This document shows, in pieces, positions 19,077 to 28,699 of a DNA stretch of 64,000 bases. The position numbers and the translations under genes are program-made. Numbering within the stretch: position 1 is the stretch's first letter; every line of letters begins with the position of its first letter. The stretch is from CAZICM01 sp964537685 (GTDB lineage: Bacteria > Myxococcota_A > Polyangia > Polyangiales > Polyangiaceae), in NCBI GenBank assembly GCA_964537685.1, contig CAZICM010000009.1, positions 124,001 to 188,000 of the forward strand, in the 5' to 3' direction. The notes under the pieces are model-generated. The model was given only the letters and a program-made list of their open reading frames with translations, searched no databases and was not told the DNA's origin.

Positions 19077-22000
19077 GTGAAAACAATGTCTTTCTTTTCG
19101 GCACCTACAGCTTGGGCACTCTGCGCGGTTCTCTGTTCTGCGGCATGCGCGGCGCCTCCAAAAACACCGGCAAAGCCGCCCGCTCCCGCGCTTTCCGATG
19201 CCTACGCGGCGGCGTTCGATGCGGAAGCCGCCGATCCAGCATCGGTTCTTCCCTATCTCGATGCGATCGACAAAGCCATCGCCGATCCCGATGCACCGGG
19301 TGCCCTGCCCACCGTCATCGCTTCCATCGACGCACTGGTCTTCGGCGCCACACCCAACACCAATCTGCTCATCGATCACGCGTTGGTCTTTCGTTCCCGT
19401 GAGCATTTGCCGGCCGCCGTTGCCCGCCTGAGGCGCGCCTGGTTTTCCGCGGGCGAGCATCCCAAGGCTCGCCATATGCCTTTTATGCGAGGCTTTCTCG
19501 CGCATGCGCTTCATCGGCTTGCCCTCTTTGTCGGCGATGAACAGCCTGCATCGGTATGGGTTCGCCGCCGCGCCTGTGTCGGTGAAGCCGCGCTTATCGG
19601 CCCTTTGGATGCGATGCCTTTGCTCGGGGTGAGCAAGCCGTCGCCGATCGCCAAGCCTCAAACGCCGTTTTTGGCGCAGTATCCGGGCGTCGCGCCCTTC
19701 GCCTCCACGCTTTCGCCCCTCGCGATCCGCGCCGACACATGCATGCTCGATGTCAATGCGGGCTATCTGCTTCAGGGCTCGCGATCGCTGGTCATCGATA
19801 TCGACAACCCTAGAAATCAAACGCTCAGCTTTGCGCTGACCTCACCGCTGTCCGCCGCGCTGGATGTGGGCGGCGCCCGTTTGATTGAACGAGGCTATGA
19901 CGCAGGCGGTTCGTTCGTGACCAAGCTGGCTCAAGCCGAAGTGGGAGAGGGCCGCGTGCGCGCGGTGATTACCGTTGGCTATAAAAACGACGGCGAACAA
20001 GTGGAGCTCGATATCTGGGATGAAGACGGGCTTTCGCTTCCTGTGCACGCGCCCAAGGCCGGCGATGTGGCCGCCGCTTCGGTGCGGACCTTCGACACGC
20101 TGAATTTTGCCGGACATCCCGTTCATGGATTGAAGGGGCGTTCCGAAAACGATTTGGCCCTGGCCTCGGCGGCCCTGCTAGCGCTCGGAGATTCCCGCGC
20201 CGCCGAGCATTTGCTCGAGCCTCCAAGCACAACGGACACCTCGCTCAAAGATCCCGAACGCTCTCCGCGCCTCGAGCTTCTGTATGCGCGCGCGATCGAC
20301 GCAGCCCAGGATATGTCTGAAAACAAGGCCGTAGAGCGGACGCGCAAGGCCATTGAAAAAGTGGGCACCACATGGCCCTCGTCGTGGGAGGCGCGCATCA
20401 TGAAGGCGCGTCTTGCCGAACGGCGCCGGGGAGCGGGCGATGGCGTGATCGTGGCGCTGAAGACGATGGGACTTCAGCCTCCGTCCGACGACGCACAGGG
20501 CATCGATCCGGCGCTTTCGTCGATGGATCGGATGAGCGTGGCTTATGTGGCGCTGCTTGCGCATCGGGCGAGGCTTATCGATATCGCCGAGGACGCCTAC
20601 ACAGCGCTTTCTCAAGCGGCTCCCGGTTCTTCGCTGCTCGCCGCCGTGGATGCGCGTTTGCATACGCGAACAGGCCCCGATTTGGTGAAGGCCGCGTGTC
20701 AGGGAGGCACAAGCCGCGCCGATACCGGCTGTTTGGAGGCGCATTTGGCGCGCACCGTGCCATCGGCTCAAGCAGGCGATTTCAAGGCGGCGATGTCGGA
20801 GATTGCCCGGCTGCGCCGGCTAAAAAACAGCCCGAGCGCATTCCGGGAGCTCGAGGTGGGACTCAAGCTGAACAACGGCGATTTAGAAGGCGCGCTGGCC
20901 GCGCATGCCCTGCTTCCTCCCGCGCGGCAAAGGCAGCTCGATATCTTTGGCTATTCGCTGGCGAAGGAGCCGGCGAACCAAGTCCGGGAACGCTGGACCC
21001 TGCGTGCGAATCAAGGTGCAGCGTTCAACGCCGCCGACATGCCATTCAGCCTGCCGCCGCTGTACCGGGCGCTGGGCCTTGTTCCCGATCCCGCTCCGGC
21101 CCTCGAGAGCGAAGGCAGAAATCTCGTCCTCGCAGATCAAAAAGAAGCCTTCATGCCGGGAGCTGCGACGGCCATTCTCAAACATATCGAGCGCTATCAA
21201 ATCGATGCGTCGGGCCTTGTGTATTACCTGAGCTACGACCTGCGCCGCGTATCGGGAACGACGGACGTAGCCCAGGGAGGGATGTCATTTGGGCCTTCGA
21301 TCGACGGCCGGAATGCGTCTCGGCTGCTCAGGCGCCGCATTCACAAACGCGATGGCCGGATGCTCGAGCCCGACGCTGCCGCCAACGCCATGCAGTGGAG
21401 CGATTTGTCCCAGCTCGAACAAGGCGACTATGTGGAGCAGATCCTCGAGGGATATGCATTGCCCGGCGACAATGGCCAATTGGTCATCGACACGCCCGAT
21501 CTGATGCCCGAGCGGACAAGCGTGCGCACGGCTGAAATTGAGGTGAAACACGCATCGAAGCTTCGTTTTTCGCGCTGGTCGCACGCGCTGTTGGGCCGGC
21601 CAATCGAGGAAATGGAAGGCGATTACAAAGTACTCACTTACCGGCTGATCGATGCGCTTCCGCGCCGCATTGAAGACGGTGTTTCGCCGATGGAGCGGGC
21701 CGTCGCTCTTAGTTTGGGCACCCAAGACTGGGATCATATCGGCCGTTCCATGGACGAAAATGTCCAGTCGCTGGAAGACAAAGATCCGTTTGTAAAACGC
21801 TATGCCGAACAGATAGCGGCCGAGCTCAAGGCCGAATCGAAGACGGGCGCGATTGATTCAAAAACACTCATTGAGCGCGTCGTAAAAACCGTAGGAAAGC
21901 GGATCAAAGTCGCCGGAGGAGCCGAACTATCCGATGTGTCGGCGGCGTATGGAGGCGGCTCGCAGCGCACAACGGCCCGCACCATGCTCGAGTTGGGACA

Positions 22001-22958
22001 AGGCAGCCGCACCTGGGTCATCTACAGACTGCTTCAAGAGCTTCATATCCCGGTGGATCTCGCCGTTTCAGAGACCGAGCCCTTTTCCGCATCGCCCGAT
22101 TTTCCGGCCCATTTTGGCCGATTTCGCCATCCGCTGCTCGTTGCGCATGTCGATCAAAGCGATGTGTGGATCGATGCCGACGTGGAAGGTCCGCCGCTTC
22201 CGCCCGGACGGATTAGCCCTGAGCTCCGGGGACGCAGTGCAATGCTCAAAGGCGGCAAAATCGTCACGGTACAGGGCACGGGCGGCGAGAACGGCGATGA
22301 AGCCGATCTATCGCTAACCCTCGACGAAAAGGGCAATGCGAAAGGCACCTTGGTCCTCAAGATTCACGGCCGGGCGGCTCAGTCATTGGCCGATGCCCTC
22401 GATGTGATTGTCGGAACAGAACGGCGCCAGATGCTTCAGGCCGTCGTTTTGGGATGGCTTCCCTGGGCCGATGTCGAAAATGTGGCGCTCACCTCGAGCG
22501 AAGGTTCATGGGAAGTCGAAATACGCGCGAGTGTAAAAATTGTCGGCTATGCGCAGCCTTTAGGCCAAGATGCGGCGACCTGGGTGCTGCCTGGCATTGA
22601 GCCCGTGCATTTTACATTTCCACGCGCGTATTCGGGCACCTTGGGCGCTACCTATGCATCGCGCGGAGCCCGCCAAAGCGCTCTCGTCATCGACTCGCCG
22701 CTTCAATACCGAGTACGCCGGACGATAGCGCTTCCTTCCGGTACGCAGATCCTCCGCCGGCCCGAGCAGGTGACAGTTGCGGGCAAGCAGCTCGAGGCAT
22801 CGCGCAGCGGCAAATATGGCGCGGTCATCGAGGAAGATTTTGTGTTGAACCTGCCAACAGGCACCATTAACGCCGATGTGTATCCCGCCTTTGTCGAGAA
22901 AGTCCGCGCCATCGACGATGGTTTTATGGCGGGCACCCGCGTGAGGGCAAAACCCTGA
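19077..22958 (+). CDS. Giant paralogue of the upstream DUF3857/transglutaminase protein, catalytic Cys absent
   Basis: 1293 aa with a lipobox-like N-terminus (LCSAACAAPP). The layout parallels the preceding gene: a helical TPR-like central part, then a DUF3857-like block (IHKRDGRMLEP...LEQGDYVEQIL) near 755-800. The transglutaminase region near 980 reads GQGSRTWVIYRLLQELHI where the paralogue has GDCDDKAILLISLLKSLGI, so the nucleophilic Cys is missing. Equivalents of the His (RHPLLVAH) and Asp (VWIDAD) remain. It is therefore likely a non-catalytic partner or scaffold. It starts 15 bp after the first paralogue and ends overlapping the proposed murB start. Confidence 0.8.
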   Translation: MKTMSFFSAPTAWALCAVLCSAACAAPPKTPAKPPAPALSDAYAAAFDAEAADPASVLPYLDAIDKAIADPDAPGALPTVIASIDALVFGATPNTNLLIDHALVFRSREHLPAAVARLRRAWFSAGEHPKARHMPFMRGFLAHALHRLALFVGDEQPASVWVRRRACVGEAALIGPLDAMPLLGVSKPSPIAKPQTPFLAQYPGVAPFASTLSPLAIRADTCMLDVNAGYLLQGSRSLVIDIDNPRNQTLSFALTSPLSAALDVGGARLIERGYDAGGSFVTKLAQAEVGEGRVRAVITVGYKNDGEQVELDIWDEDGLSLPVHAPKAGDVAAASVRTFDTLNFAGHPVHGLKGRSENDLALASAALLALGDSRAAEHLLEPPSTTDTSLKDPERSPRLELLYARAIDAAQDMSENKAVERTRKAIEKVGTTWPSSWEARIMKARLAERRRGAGDGVIVALKTMGLQPPSDDAQGIDPALSSMDRMSVAYVALLAHRARLIDIAEDAYTALSQAAPGSSLLAAVDARLHTRTGPDLVKAACQGGTSRADTGCLEAHLARTVPSAQAGDFKAAMSEIARLRRLKNSPSAFRELEVGLKLNNGDLEGALAAHALLPPARQRQLDIFGYSLAKEPANQVRERWTLRANQGAAFNAADMPFSLPPLYRALGLVPDPAPALESEGRNLVLADQKEAFMPGAATAILKHIERYQIDASGLVYYLSYDLRRVSGTTDVAQGGMSFGPSIDGRNASRLLRRRIHKRDGRMLEPDAAANAMQWSDLSQLEQGDYVEQILEGYALPGDNGQLVIDTPDLMPERTSVRTAEIEVKHASKLRFSRWSHALLGRPIEEMEGDYKVLTYRLIDALPRRIEDGVSPMERAVALSLGTQDWDHIGRSMDENVQSLEDKDPFVKRYAEQIAAELKAESKTGAIDSKTLIERVVKTVGKRIKVAGGAELSDVSAAYGGGSQRTTARTMLELGQGSRTWVIYRLLQELHIPVDLAVSETEPFSASPDFPAHFGRFRHPLLVAHVDQSDVWIDADVEGPPLPPGRISPELRGRSAMLKGGKIVTVQGTGGENGDEADLSLTLDEKGNAKGTLVLKIHGRAAQSLADALDVIVGTERRQMLQAVVLGWLPWADVENVALTSSEGSWEVEIRASVKIVGYAQPLGQDAATWVLPGIEPVHFTFPRAYSGTLGATYASRGARQSALVIDSPLQYRVRRTIALPSGTQILRRPEQVTVAGKQLEASRSGKYGAVIEEDFVLNLPTGTINADVYPAFVEKVRAIDDGFMAGTRVRAKP

Positions 22959-24085
22959 GCCGTCTCCATCTTCGCGAGCATGTTGCGCTTGCTCCGCTTT
23001 GCACATTTGGCGTGGGCGGTCCGGCCCGGTTTTTTGTTGAGGCGCCCGATGAAGAAGCCGCTGCCTTGGCTCTCCGGTGGGCGCGCGAGCGCAATATCCC
23101 CGTCTTTATGCTGGGAGGCGGCTCAAACCTGCTGATTGCCGACCAGGGTATCGATGCGTTGGTGCTTCGGATTTGCGCTCAAGGATTCGCCTGCGAAGAC
23201 CAGAGCGATCGGGTGCGGGTGCGCGTCGCCGCGGGCGAGCCCTGGGATGCGGTCGTTGCGCGCGCCGTTGCCCAAGATCTCGCGGGGATTGAATGCCTAT
23301 CGGGCATTCCCGGCGATACGGGCGCGGCACCCATTCAAAACATCGGGGCTTATGGCCAGGATGTGTCCGAAACCATCGAGCGCGTCCGGGCGATCGATCG
23401 CAATCGCGGAGAAATTGTCGAATTTCGCGGCGAAGAATGCCAATTCGGCTATCGCGACAGCGTATTCAAGCGGAGTGCCCGGGATCTCTACGCGATCACG
23501 CAGGTCACGTTTGCGCTGCGCAAACACGGCCCTCCAAGCCTTCGCTATGCCGAGCTTATAAAGGCTTGGGAAAGTTCAGCCGATGCAGGAAGCCAACAGA
23601 AGCCAACGCTCAGCGGTGTACGCGATCTCGTGATCAAGCTTCGGCGCGGTAAATCCATGGTGTTCGATCGCAGCGACGAAAATCATCGCAGCGCTGGATC
23701 GTTTTTTATGAATCCCCTTCTTTCACCGGATGAATTCGAACGGGCGGCCCTGAAAATAAACGCCTCAGGCGTGCTCGGACAGGGAGAGCAGATCCCTCAA
23801 TTTGCCGCCGATCGCGGTGCCGTGAAAATTCCCGCCGCTTGGCTGATCGAGCGGGCCGGATTTAAAAAAGGCACTTGTCTGGGTTCAGTCGCTTTGTCGA
23901 CGCGCCATGCCTTGGCTGTGGTGAACCGGGGCGGCGCGAGCGCCCGTGAAATCATCGAATTTGCAGGGCGTATCCGTGCCGAGGTCTTTCAGCGTTTTTC
24001 CGTCGTCCTCGAGCCGGAACCTGTGCTGGCCGGTTTTGATCCCATGGAAATAGAAGCGCTCACATCGCCGCTAAAAACGATGTGA
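22955..24085 (+). CDS. murB: UDP-N-acetylenolpyruvoylglucosamine reductase MurB
   Basis: Reduces UDP-GlcNAc-enolpyruvate to UDP-MurNAc using FAD/NADPH in peptidoglycan synthesis. The FAD motifs LGGGSNLLIAD and GIPGDTGAAPIQNIGAYGQ, the catalytic Ser region SAGSFFMNP and PAAWLIERAGFKKG are all present. The first possible standard codon is GTG 23012, but the family's N-terminal TFGVGGPARFF begins before it. Reading upstream gives LSRLHLREHVALAPLCTFGVGG with no ATG, GTG or TTG. CTG 22955 overlaps the previous stop as CTGA and has GAGG seven bases upstream, so I propose it as the start, with moderate confidence. Confidence 0.93.
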   Translation: MSRLHLREHVALAPLCTFGVGGPARFFVEAPDEEAAALALRWARERNIPVFMLGGGSNLLIADQGIDALVLRICAQGFACEDQSDRVRVRVAAGEPWDAVVARAVAQDLAGIECLSGIPGDTGAAPIQNIGAYGQDVSETIERVRAIDRNRGEIVEFRGEECQFGYRDSVFKRSARDLYAITQVTFALRKHGPPSLRYAELIKAWESSADAGSQQKPTLSGVRDLVIKLRRGKSMVFDRSDENHRSAGSFFMNPLLSPDEFERAALKINASGVLGQGEQIPQFAADRGAVKIPAAWLIERAGFKKGTCLGSVALSTRHALAVVNRGGASAREIIEFAGRIRAEVFQRFSVVLEPEPVLAGFDPMEIEALTSPLKTM

Positions 24086-24090
24086 GCGCT
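24055..24090. terminator. 13-bp perfect hairpin spanning the murB stop
   Basis: AGCGCTCACATCG (24055-24067) and CGATGTGAGCGCT (24078-24090) are exact inverted copies around a 10-base A-rich loop. The murB stop lies in the right arm. The next gene converges from the other side, so the hairpin could terminate both transcripts. No T-run follows on the plus strand, so it may block readthrough or protect the 3' end rather than act as a classic intrinsic terminator. Confidence 0.55.
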
Positions 24091-24118
24091 CGAGGGTTTG
24101 GCCCTCATCCGGTGGCCG

Positions 24119-25741
24119 TCAGTTGATCGAGAACGACTTCGAAACGGACACTGGCGCACCCGCAAAAGGCGGCACCTTCGCGCCCCGGAATGCGCTGGCA
24201 ATACAGCCGCCCACCGGCGTTCCGGCAAAGGGAGGGCCTTCCACTTGAGCCGAAGTCACGTTGCCGCTGGGTGCGAATGTGACCTTCACCTTGCCTGAGC
24301 CGGTCGGACCATCGGGTTTCTTGCAACCCTTGGCTGCGCCCGCCGCCGCCGAAAGGGCTGACATGGCCGCCGCGCGGTTAAACTCCGCGCCATCGGCCGC
24401 CGTTGCCGTCGGAGCTGCCGTGGTTGTCGGCGCCGTCGTCGGAGCCGTCGTTGCCGTTGCGGTCGCCGTTGCCTTCGGATCAGCCGCCTTGCCCGTATTC
24501 GTTCCCGCCGGCCCGGTCGGTCCGCCCGAACCTGTTGTGCCGCCTGAACTTGTCTTGCTGCCCGACGTATCGGCTGGCGTTCCGCTTGGAGACGTGGCCG
24601 CCGTGTCCGCCGCAGCCACTTGCGTCGGTGTCGGCGCGGCCGTCGGTGTTGTTGGCGCTACCGTCGCCGTTACCGCCGTGCTCTGCGCCGTCGCATTAGG
24701 ATCGGTCTCCGGCGAGCGCGTCGCGAAGAAGGCCACCACGCCGCCCACCACCGCCAAACCCGCCACAATGCCTATGATCAGACCCGTATTGCTCTTCTTC
24801 TTCTGAGCATAGGGATTGTCGTCCATCATCATGCCGGCGCCGGGCATGGCCTGCGCACCGTGCATTCCGCCCATCGCCATTCCGCCCGGCTGAGCCATCG
24901 GCTGAGGCGGAGGCGGAGGCGCTTCAACAACCGGCGCAAGCACCGGAGGCGCGGCCAAAATCGGGGGAGCCGCGATTCCGCCGCCCAAATTCATGATGTC
25001 GTCCATCGAGGCTTTGCCCGATGCTTTGCTGGTCGCGGAGCGCTCTTTGTCGCGGGTTTCTTTGGCCGCCGTAAGCGCAGAAATCGAAAACAGCATCGAG
25101 TTTTCGTTTCGTTCGCCGACCGCCTTGTCCAGCTTCGGAGGCGGTGTCGCCGCGGCCACCTGCTGCTCCCGGGCCGCAAACGGATCGGCCGCCTCGCGCG
25201 TGACCGCACGCCTGGCCGCAGCCGGTGCGGGCGCGGGTTCTGCGGCAGCAGCAGCAGCGGGAGCAGGGGCGGGCGCCGCCATTCCAGCCGCCGGCCTGGG
25301 CGCGGGTTTGCTAACCAAACTCACCAGTTCAGGCACGCCCGACAGCGGACTCCAATCCGCCATCCCGTCCTTCCACACATAGGTGTCGTTGGTCACAATC
25401 CCGGCGGCAAAAGCCTCGGCGATTTGAGCGCTGCTCATCGTGCGCTGATCGTCGTCGGCGACATTCACCGTCCAGTCTCCTCCGCCGGCCGGAGCAGCCG
25501 CTCCCTGCTCGCCGGAAAAGACCGTGGTTTGCCCATCACCGCCGCCCTCTTCCTCGGGCGGAGCGGCCTGGGCGCCTGCACCATATGCGGCGGCGTCCGA
25601 AGCGGCTTGAAAACCGGCCTCATTGCCATTGACGACAATCGTCGCCCCACATTTTTTACATTTAATCTTGACAGTCTTGCCGGCGACTTTTTCGTCGGCA
25701 ATCGTGTACTTAGCGGCGCACGACTGGCAGGTAATTTTCAT
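24119..25741 (-). CDS. AgmX-like protein: MJ0042 zinc ribbon, GYF_2 domain, TM helix, TonB-like C-terminus
   Basis: 540 aa from ATG 25741 (MKITCQSCAAKYTI). The zinc ribbon CxxC...CxxC occupies residues 4-37. A GYF_2 domain (DWTVNVADDDQRTMSSAQI...TYVWKDGMADWSPL) covers about 90-150. Then come Pro/Ala-rich linkers, a single TM helix (GLIIGIVAGLAVVGGVVAFFA) near 325 and a Thr/Ala-rich spacer. The C-terminal domain (GKVKVTFAPSGNVTSAQVEGPPFAGTP) is TonB/AgmX-like. This domain order is typical of myxobacterial gliding-motility-associated AgmX proteins, but a motility role here is inference. The open frame extends to 25870, but those residues do not belong to the zinc ribbon. Confidence 0.85.
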   Translation of the reverse strand: MKITCQSCAAKYTIADEKVAGKTVKIKCKKCGATIVVNGNEAGFQAASDAAAYGAGAQAAPPEEEGGGDGQTTVFSGEQGAAAPAGGGDWTVNVADDDQRTMSSAQIAEAFAAGIVTNDTYVWKDGMADWSPLSGVPELVSLVSKPAPRPAAGMAAPAPAPAAAAAAEPAPAPAAARRAVTREAADPFAAREQQVAAATPPPKLDKAVGERNENSMLFSISALTAAKETRDKERSATSKASGKASMDDIMNLGGGIAAPPILAAPPVLAPVVEAPPPPPQPMAQPGGMAMGGMHGAQAMPGAGMMMDDNPYAQKKKSNTGLIIGIVAGLAVVGGVVAFFATRSPETDPNATAQSTAVTATVAPTTPTAAPTPTQVAAADTAATSPSGTPADTSGSKTSSGGTTGSGGPTGPAGTNTGKAADPKATATATATTAPTTAPTTTAAPTATAADGAEFNRAAAMSALSAAAGAAKGCKKPDGPTGSGKVKVTFAPSGNVTSAQVEGPPFAGTPVGGCIASAFRGAKVPPFAGAPVSVSKSFSIN

Positions 25742-26051
25742 CGCGACAGTTGCCCTTCCCGGAACGGCTTGTGGGCACGAACAAACGCGCCCTTTACGCC
25801 ACGGGGATTTCGCGGTCCGGTCTCCACTCGCCGCGTAGAATATCCCTTCGATCCAAAACCGATCAAGCAAACGGCAGGTTTACGCCAAACAAGCGCTTTG
25901 AAAGCTCGGGCCCTGCCTTTGGTTTGCTTTTGAAAAGGCTCCTAAACACCTGGCCAACACCGGAAATGACGGACGGCAACAGGCCAAAAGCCAAAAGTCT
26001 CCTTAGGATTTGCGGGTGATGGTATTGGGGGAATTCAAAAAGAGATTGCCC
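25742..26051. other. Divergent intergenic region
   Basis: 310 bp between the divergently transcribed AgmX-like and OmpA genes. It must hold both promoters. I see no convincing consensus boxes or operators. The only open frames crossing it are extensions of the two flanking genes. Confidence 0.5.
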
Positions 26052-28043
26052 ATGAAGCGCCATCACGAGACCCCCGCCAAGCTTGCGATTGCCCTGTTCA
26101 CACTCGGTTTGATCGCCGCTCCTCCGAGCACCGCCCATGCCGATGACCCCCAGCGCATTCAGGCAGGAAATGGGGATGGCCTCGATCTTCATCTCTTCCG
26201 CCCTGCAATCGATTCCAAGGGCTTCATGCACACCAATGGAGCGGACATTATCGGTTCGCTCGATCCAAGCTTTGGCTTTGTTCTCGATTATGGCTACCGG
26301 CAGATGCCGCTCAACGATGGCCATGAATCGAAAGAGCTATTGAGGCATGCATTTCAGGCGACGTTTCACTTTAATTTAGGGCTGTTCAATCATCTTGTGG
26401 CGGGCCTGTCGGTGCCCGTGATGCTCCATTCATCGCCTCCGGTAAGCGATATCGGGCCCGGCGGTTCGGGCAATTACGACGACGATGCCGTGGAAGGCCA
26501 GGGCCTGGGCCGCCTCGCCGCCCATGTGAAATGGCGCATTTTATCGCCTCAAAAATTCATTGGCTTGGCGGTGCTCGGCCAAGTTGGCTACACGCCCGGC
26601 AGCGGCGCGCGCGACTTTTTATCCGAGGCTGGCCTCTTTTATTGGCCTCAGTTGATCGTCGAAAAGAGGCTCTGGGACGAGAAAATCCGAATCGGCCTCA
26701 ATGCGGGCTATCGCGCTCAGACCGGAGCCTATCCCCAGTTTGGCAAGACCCTCGACGGCCGCACCGATCAGCTTAAAAACGGCGATTTCAAAGGTTCAAA
26801 CCTGCTCACGGGAAGCGCCGCGTTCAGCATCCGCGCCTTAAAAGACCTCGATGTCAACGCCGAGTTCAATACATCGATGCAGCTCGGAGGCGGCACGAGC
26901 GCCAAACAAAAAATCTCGGCCGAGGCCATCGGCGGGATCAAGCTTTTCATTCAGAAGAACAGCTATTTCACCTTGGGCGGAGGCGCGGGTGTTCTTCCGG
27001 GCTTTCAGGCTGCCACCATCCGCGGGGTTATCGGTTTCGTGTATGAGCCTTCCATCGGCGATACCGACGGCGATGGCATCAAGGACGATGAGGACGATTG
27101 CCCGACAGAGGCCGAGGATAAAGACGGCTTCCAGGATACGAGGGAAGACTCGCCGCCCGGTAAATACGGCTGCCCCGATCTGGACAACGATGAAGACGGC
27201 ATTCTCGATGACGAGGATTCATGCCGCGATGTGCCCGAAGATAAAGACGGCGACAAAGACGACGATGGCTGTCCCGAAGGCGGCGACGGCGACCGGGATC
27301 ACGATGGCATTTTGGATTCGCGCGATAAATGTCCCGACGAGCCCGAGGATCGCGATGCATTTCAGGACAAGGATGGCTGCCCCGATCCGGATAACGATCA
27401 GGACGGCATCCTCGACGGCGACGATATGTGCAAGAACGATCCCGAGGACAAAGACGGCTTTGAAGATGAAAATGGCTGTCCAGAGCTCGATAACGATCGG
27501 GATGGGATTCCGGACGCGGACGACCAGTGCAAGATGGAGCCCGAGACGGTGAATGGTTTGGATGATGCCGATGGCTGTCCGGATAAGAGCGCCGTGGTGG
27601 TTGAAGGCACGAGCGTGATGATTCTGGAGAAGGTTCAGTTTAAGACGGGAAGTGCCGAGATTTTGTCTGAATCCAATACGCTTCTCGATCAGGTGGCGAA
27701 GACGCTGAATAGCCATATGGAGTTCACGCTGATCGAGGTTCAGGGTCATGCGGATGAGCGCGATGACGATCGGAAGAACCTGAAGCTTACGCAGGCGCGG
27801 GCGGAGGCGGTGCTGGAGGCGCTGGCAAGCCGGGGTGTGGCGCGGAAGCGTTTGCGGGCGATGGGTTATGGAGAGTTTTGTCCTCTCGATCCGTCGCATA
27901 ACAAGGCGGCCTGGGAGAAGAATAGGCGCGTGGAGTTTAAGGTCGCGGCGACGAAGGACGGTCCGACAGGGGCCGAGCTTGGTTGTGCGCTCGCCAAGTC
28001 CAAGGGCGTGATCGCTCCTCCGGTTTCGGTTCAGAACGATTAA
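26052..28043 (+). CDS. OmpA-family outer-membrane protein with thrombospondin type-3 repeats
   Basis: 663 aa with a signal peptide ending ...TAHADD. About residues 30-330 resemble an outer-membrane beta-barrel. Some five to six calcium-binding TSP3 repeats (DxDxDGIxD...DxCPxxxED pattern) span about 335-515. The C-terminal OmpA domain (VQFKTGSAEILSESN...LIEVQGHADERDDDRKN...RVEFKV) binds peptidoglycan. One TSP3 unit is expanded by an insert (REDSPPGKYGCPD). ATG 26052 is chosen for the signal peptide; the frame also has upstream TTG/GTG codons. It is divergent from the AgmX-like gene, about 310 bp apart. Confidence 0.9.
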   Translation: MKRHHETPAKLAIALFTLGLIAAPPSTAHADDPQRIQAGNGDGLDLHLFRPAIDSKGFMHTNGADIIGSLDPSFGFVLDYGYRQMPLNDGHESKELLRHAFQATFHFNLGLFNHLVAGLSVPVMLHSSPPVSDIGPGGSGNYDDDAVEGQGLGRLAAHVKWRILSPQKFIGLAVLGQVGYTPGSGARDFLSEAGLFYWPQLIVEKRLWDEKIRIGLNAGYRAQTGAYPQFGKTLDGRTDQLKNGDFKGSNLLTGSAAFSIRALKDLDVNAEFNTSMQLGGGTSAKQKISAEAIGGIKLFIQKNSYFTLGGGAGVLPGFQAATIRGVIGFVYEPSIGDTDGDGIKDDEDDCPTEAEDKDGFQDTREDSPPGKYGCPDLDNDEDGILDDEDSCRDVPEDKDGDKDDDGCPEGGDGDRDHDGILDSRDKCPDEPEDRDAFQDKDGCPDPDNDQDGILDGDDMCKNDPEDKDGFEDENGCPELDNDRDGIPDADDQCKMEPETVNGLDDADGCPDKSAVVVEGTSVMILEKVQFKTGSAEILSESNTLLDQVAKTLNSHMEFTLIEVQGHADERDDDRKNLKLTQARAEAVLEALASRGVARKRLRAMGYGEFCPLDPSHNKAAWEKNRRVEFKVAATKDGPTGAELGCALAKSKGVIAPPVSVQND

Positions 28044-28129
28044 TATTTTCGGATTGAAGATATTTTTGATCGTGGTGATGGTGAATTAAATTCAATCGAA
28101 TTGATTTATTATCATCGGGATGGCTTCCT

Positions 28130-28624
28130 ATGAAAACAATAGCGCGCGCTTTTATTGTTCTGTGTTTGGGATTCAATACGATAGGATGTTTTGCCGACAA
28201 TGAAGCCATTGTGCAAGTCGAGCCGAGCATCGAGCAGCCCGCCGTTACGGTGTCTCAAGGAGCGTTGGGAACAGGACTTTCAGGATCGTTTCAGCTCAAA
28301 CTAATGCTGGGGCCCCGCGCAAGCGGTCCAAGTTCGGCCGACATCGATTCGTTTGAGCTGTTAAGCGCCGATCAAAGCAAGACGCTGGTGTCTCCGCTGG
28401 AGGCGAAATCGTCCGCGGCCTTCCCCGTGACGGTAGAGCTCGATAGCGAGCAAACCCTGCCGTTTACGATTGATCTCGGCGCGGCCTTGCTGCCTGCCAA
28501 TGCGTATTCCGATATCTGCGGAGCGGGCGGCGTGCGTATCAAAGGTTCGATCCGCGATTCATTAAAAGATGGCCCAACGCCTTGTGTTTCCGACATGGTA
28601 ATGCCCGCGGGCTGTATGCCCTAA
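28130..28624 (+). CDS. Hypothetical lipoprotein
   Basis: 164 aa with a clear lipoprotein signal: MKTIARAFIVLCLGFNTIGC gives the lipobox IGC at residues 18-20. The mature part is beta-rich (SGSFQLKLMLGPRASG...VTVELDSEQTLPFTIDLGAALLP) and has three further Cys. No family recognised. An AT-rich 86-bp leader after the OmpA gene probably carries its promoter. Confidence 0.75.
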   Translation: MKTIARAFIVLCLGFNTIGCFADNEAIVQVEPSIEQPAVTVSQGALGTGLSGSFQLKLMLGPRASGPSSADIDSFELLSADQSKTLVSPLEAKSSAAFPVTVELDSEQTLPFTIDLGAALLPANAYSDICGAGGVRIKGSIRDSLKDGPTPCVSDMVMPAGCMP

Positions 28625-28699
28625 GCGCGGCCCGCTGCGGTTTTGAGCCCCTCTTGGATGGCGCTGTGAGATAGATTGCGCGCGGAGGTCCACACAGAA

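Noticed and set aside
24620..25933. 437-codon plus-strand frame over the AgmX-like gene
   Set aside because: Arg-rich low-complexity shadow; the minus strand has the zinc ribbon and GYF_2 domain.
27060..27600. Tandem repeats at DNA level in the OmpA gene
   Set aside because: They are the coding sequence of calcium-binding TSP3 repeats, not a separate repeat array or CRISPR.
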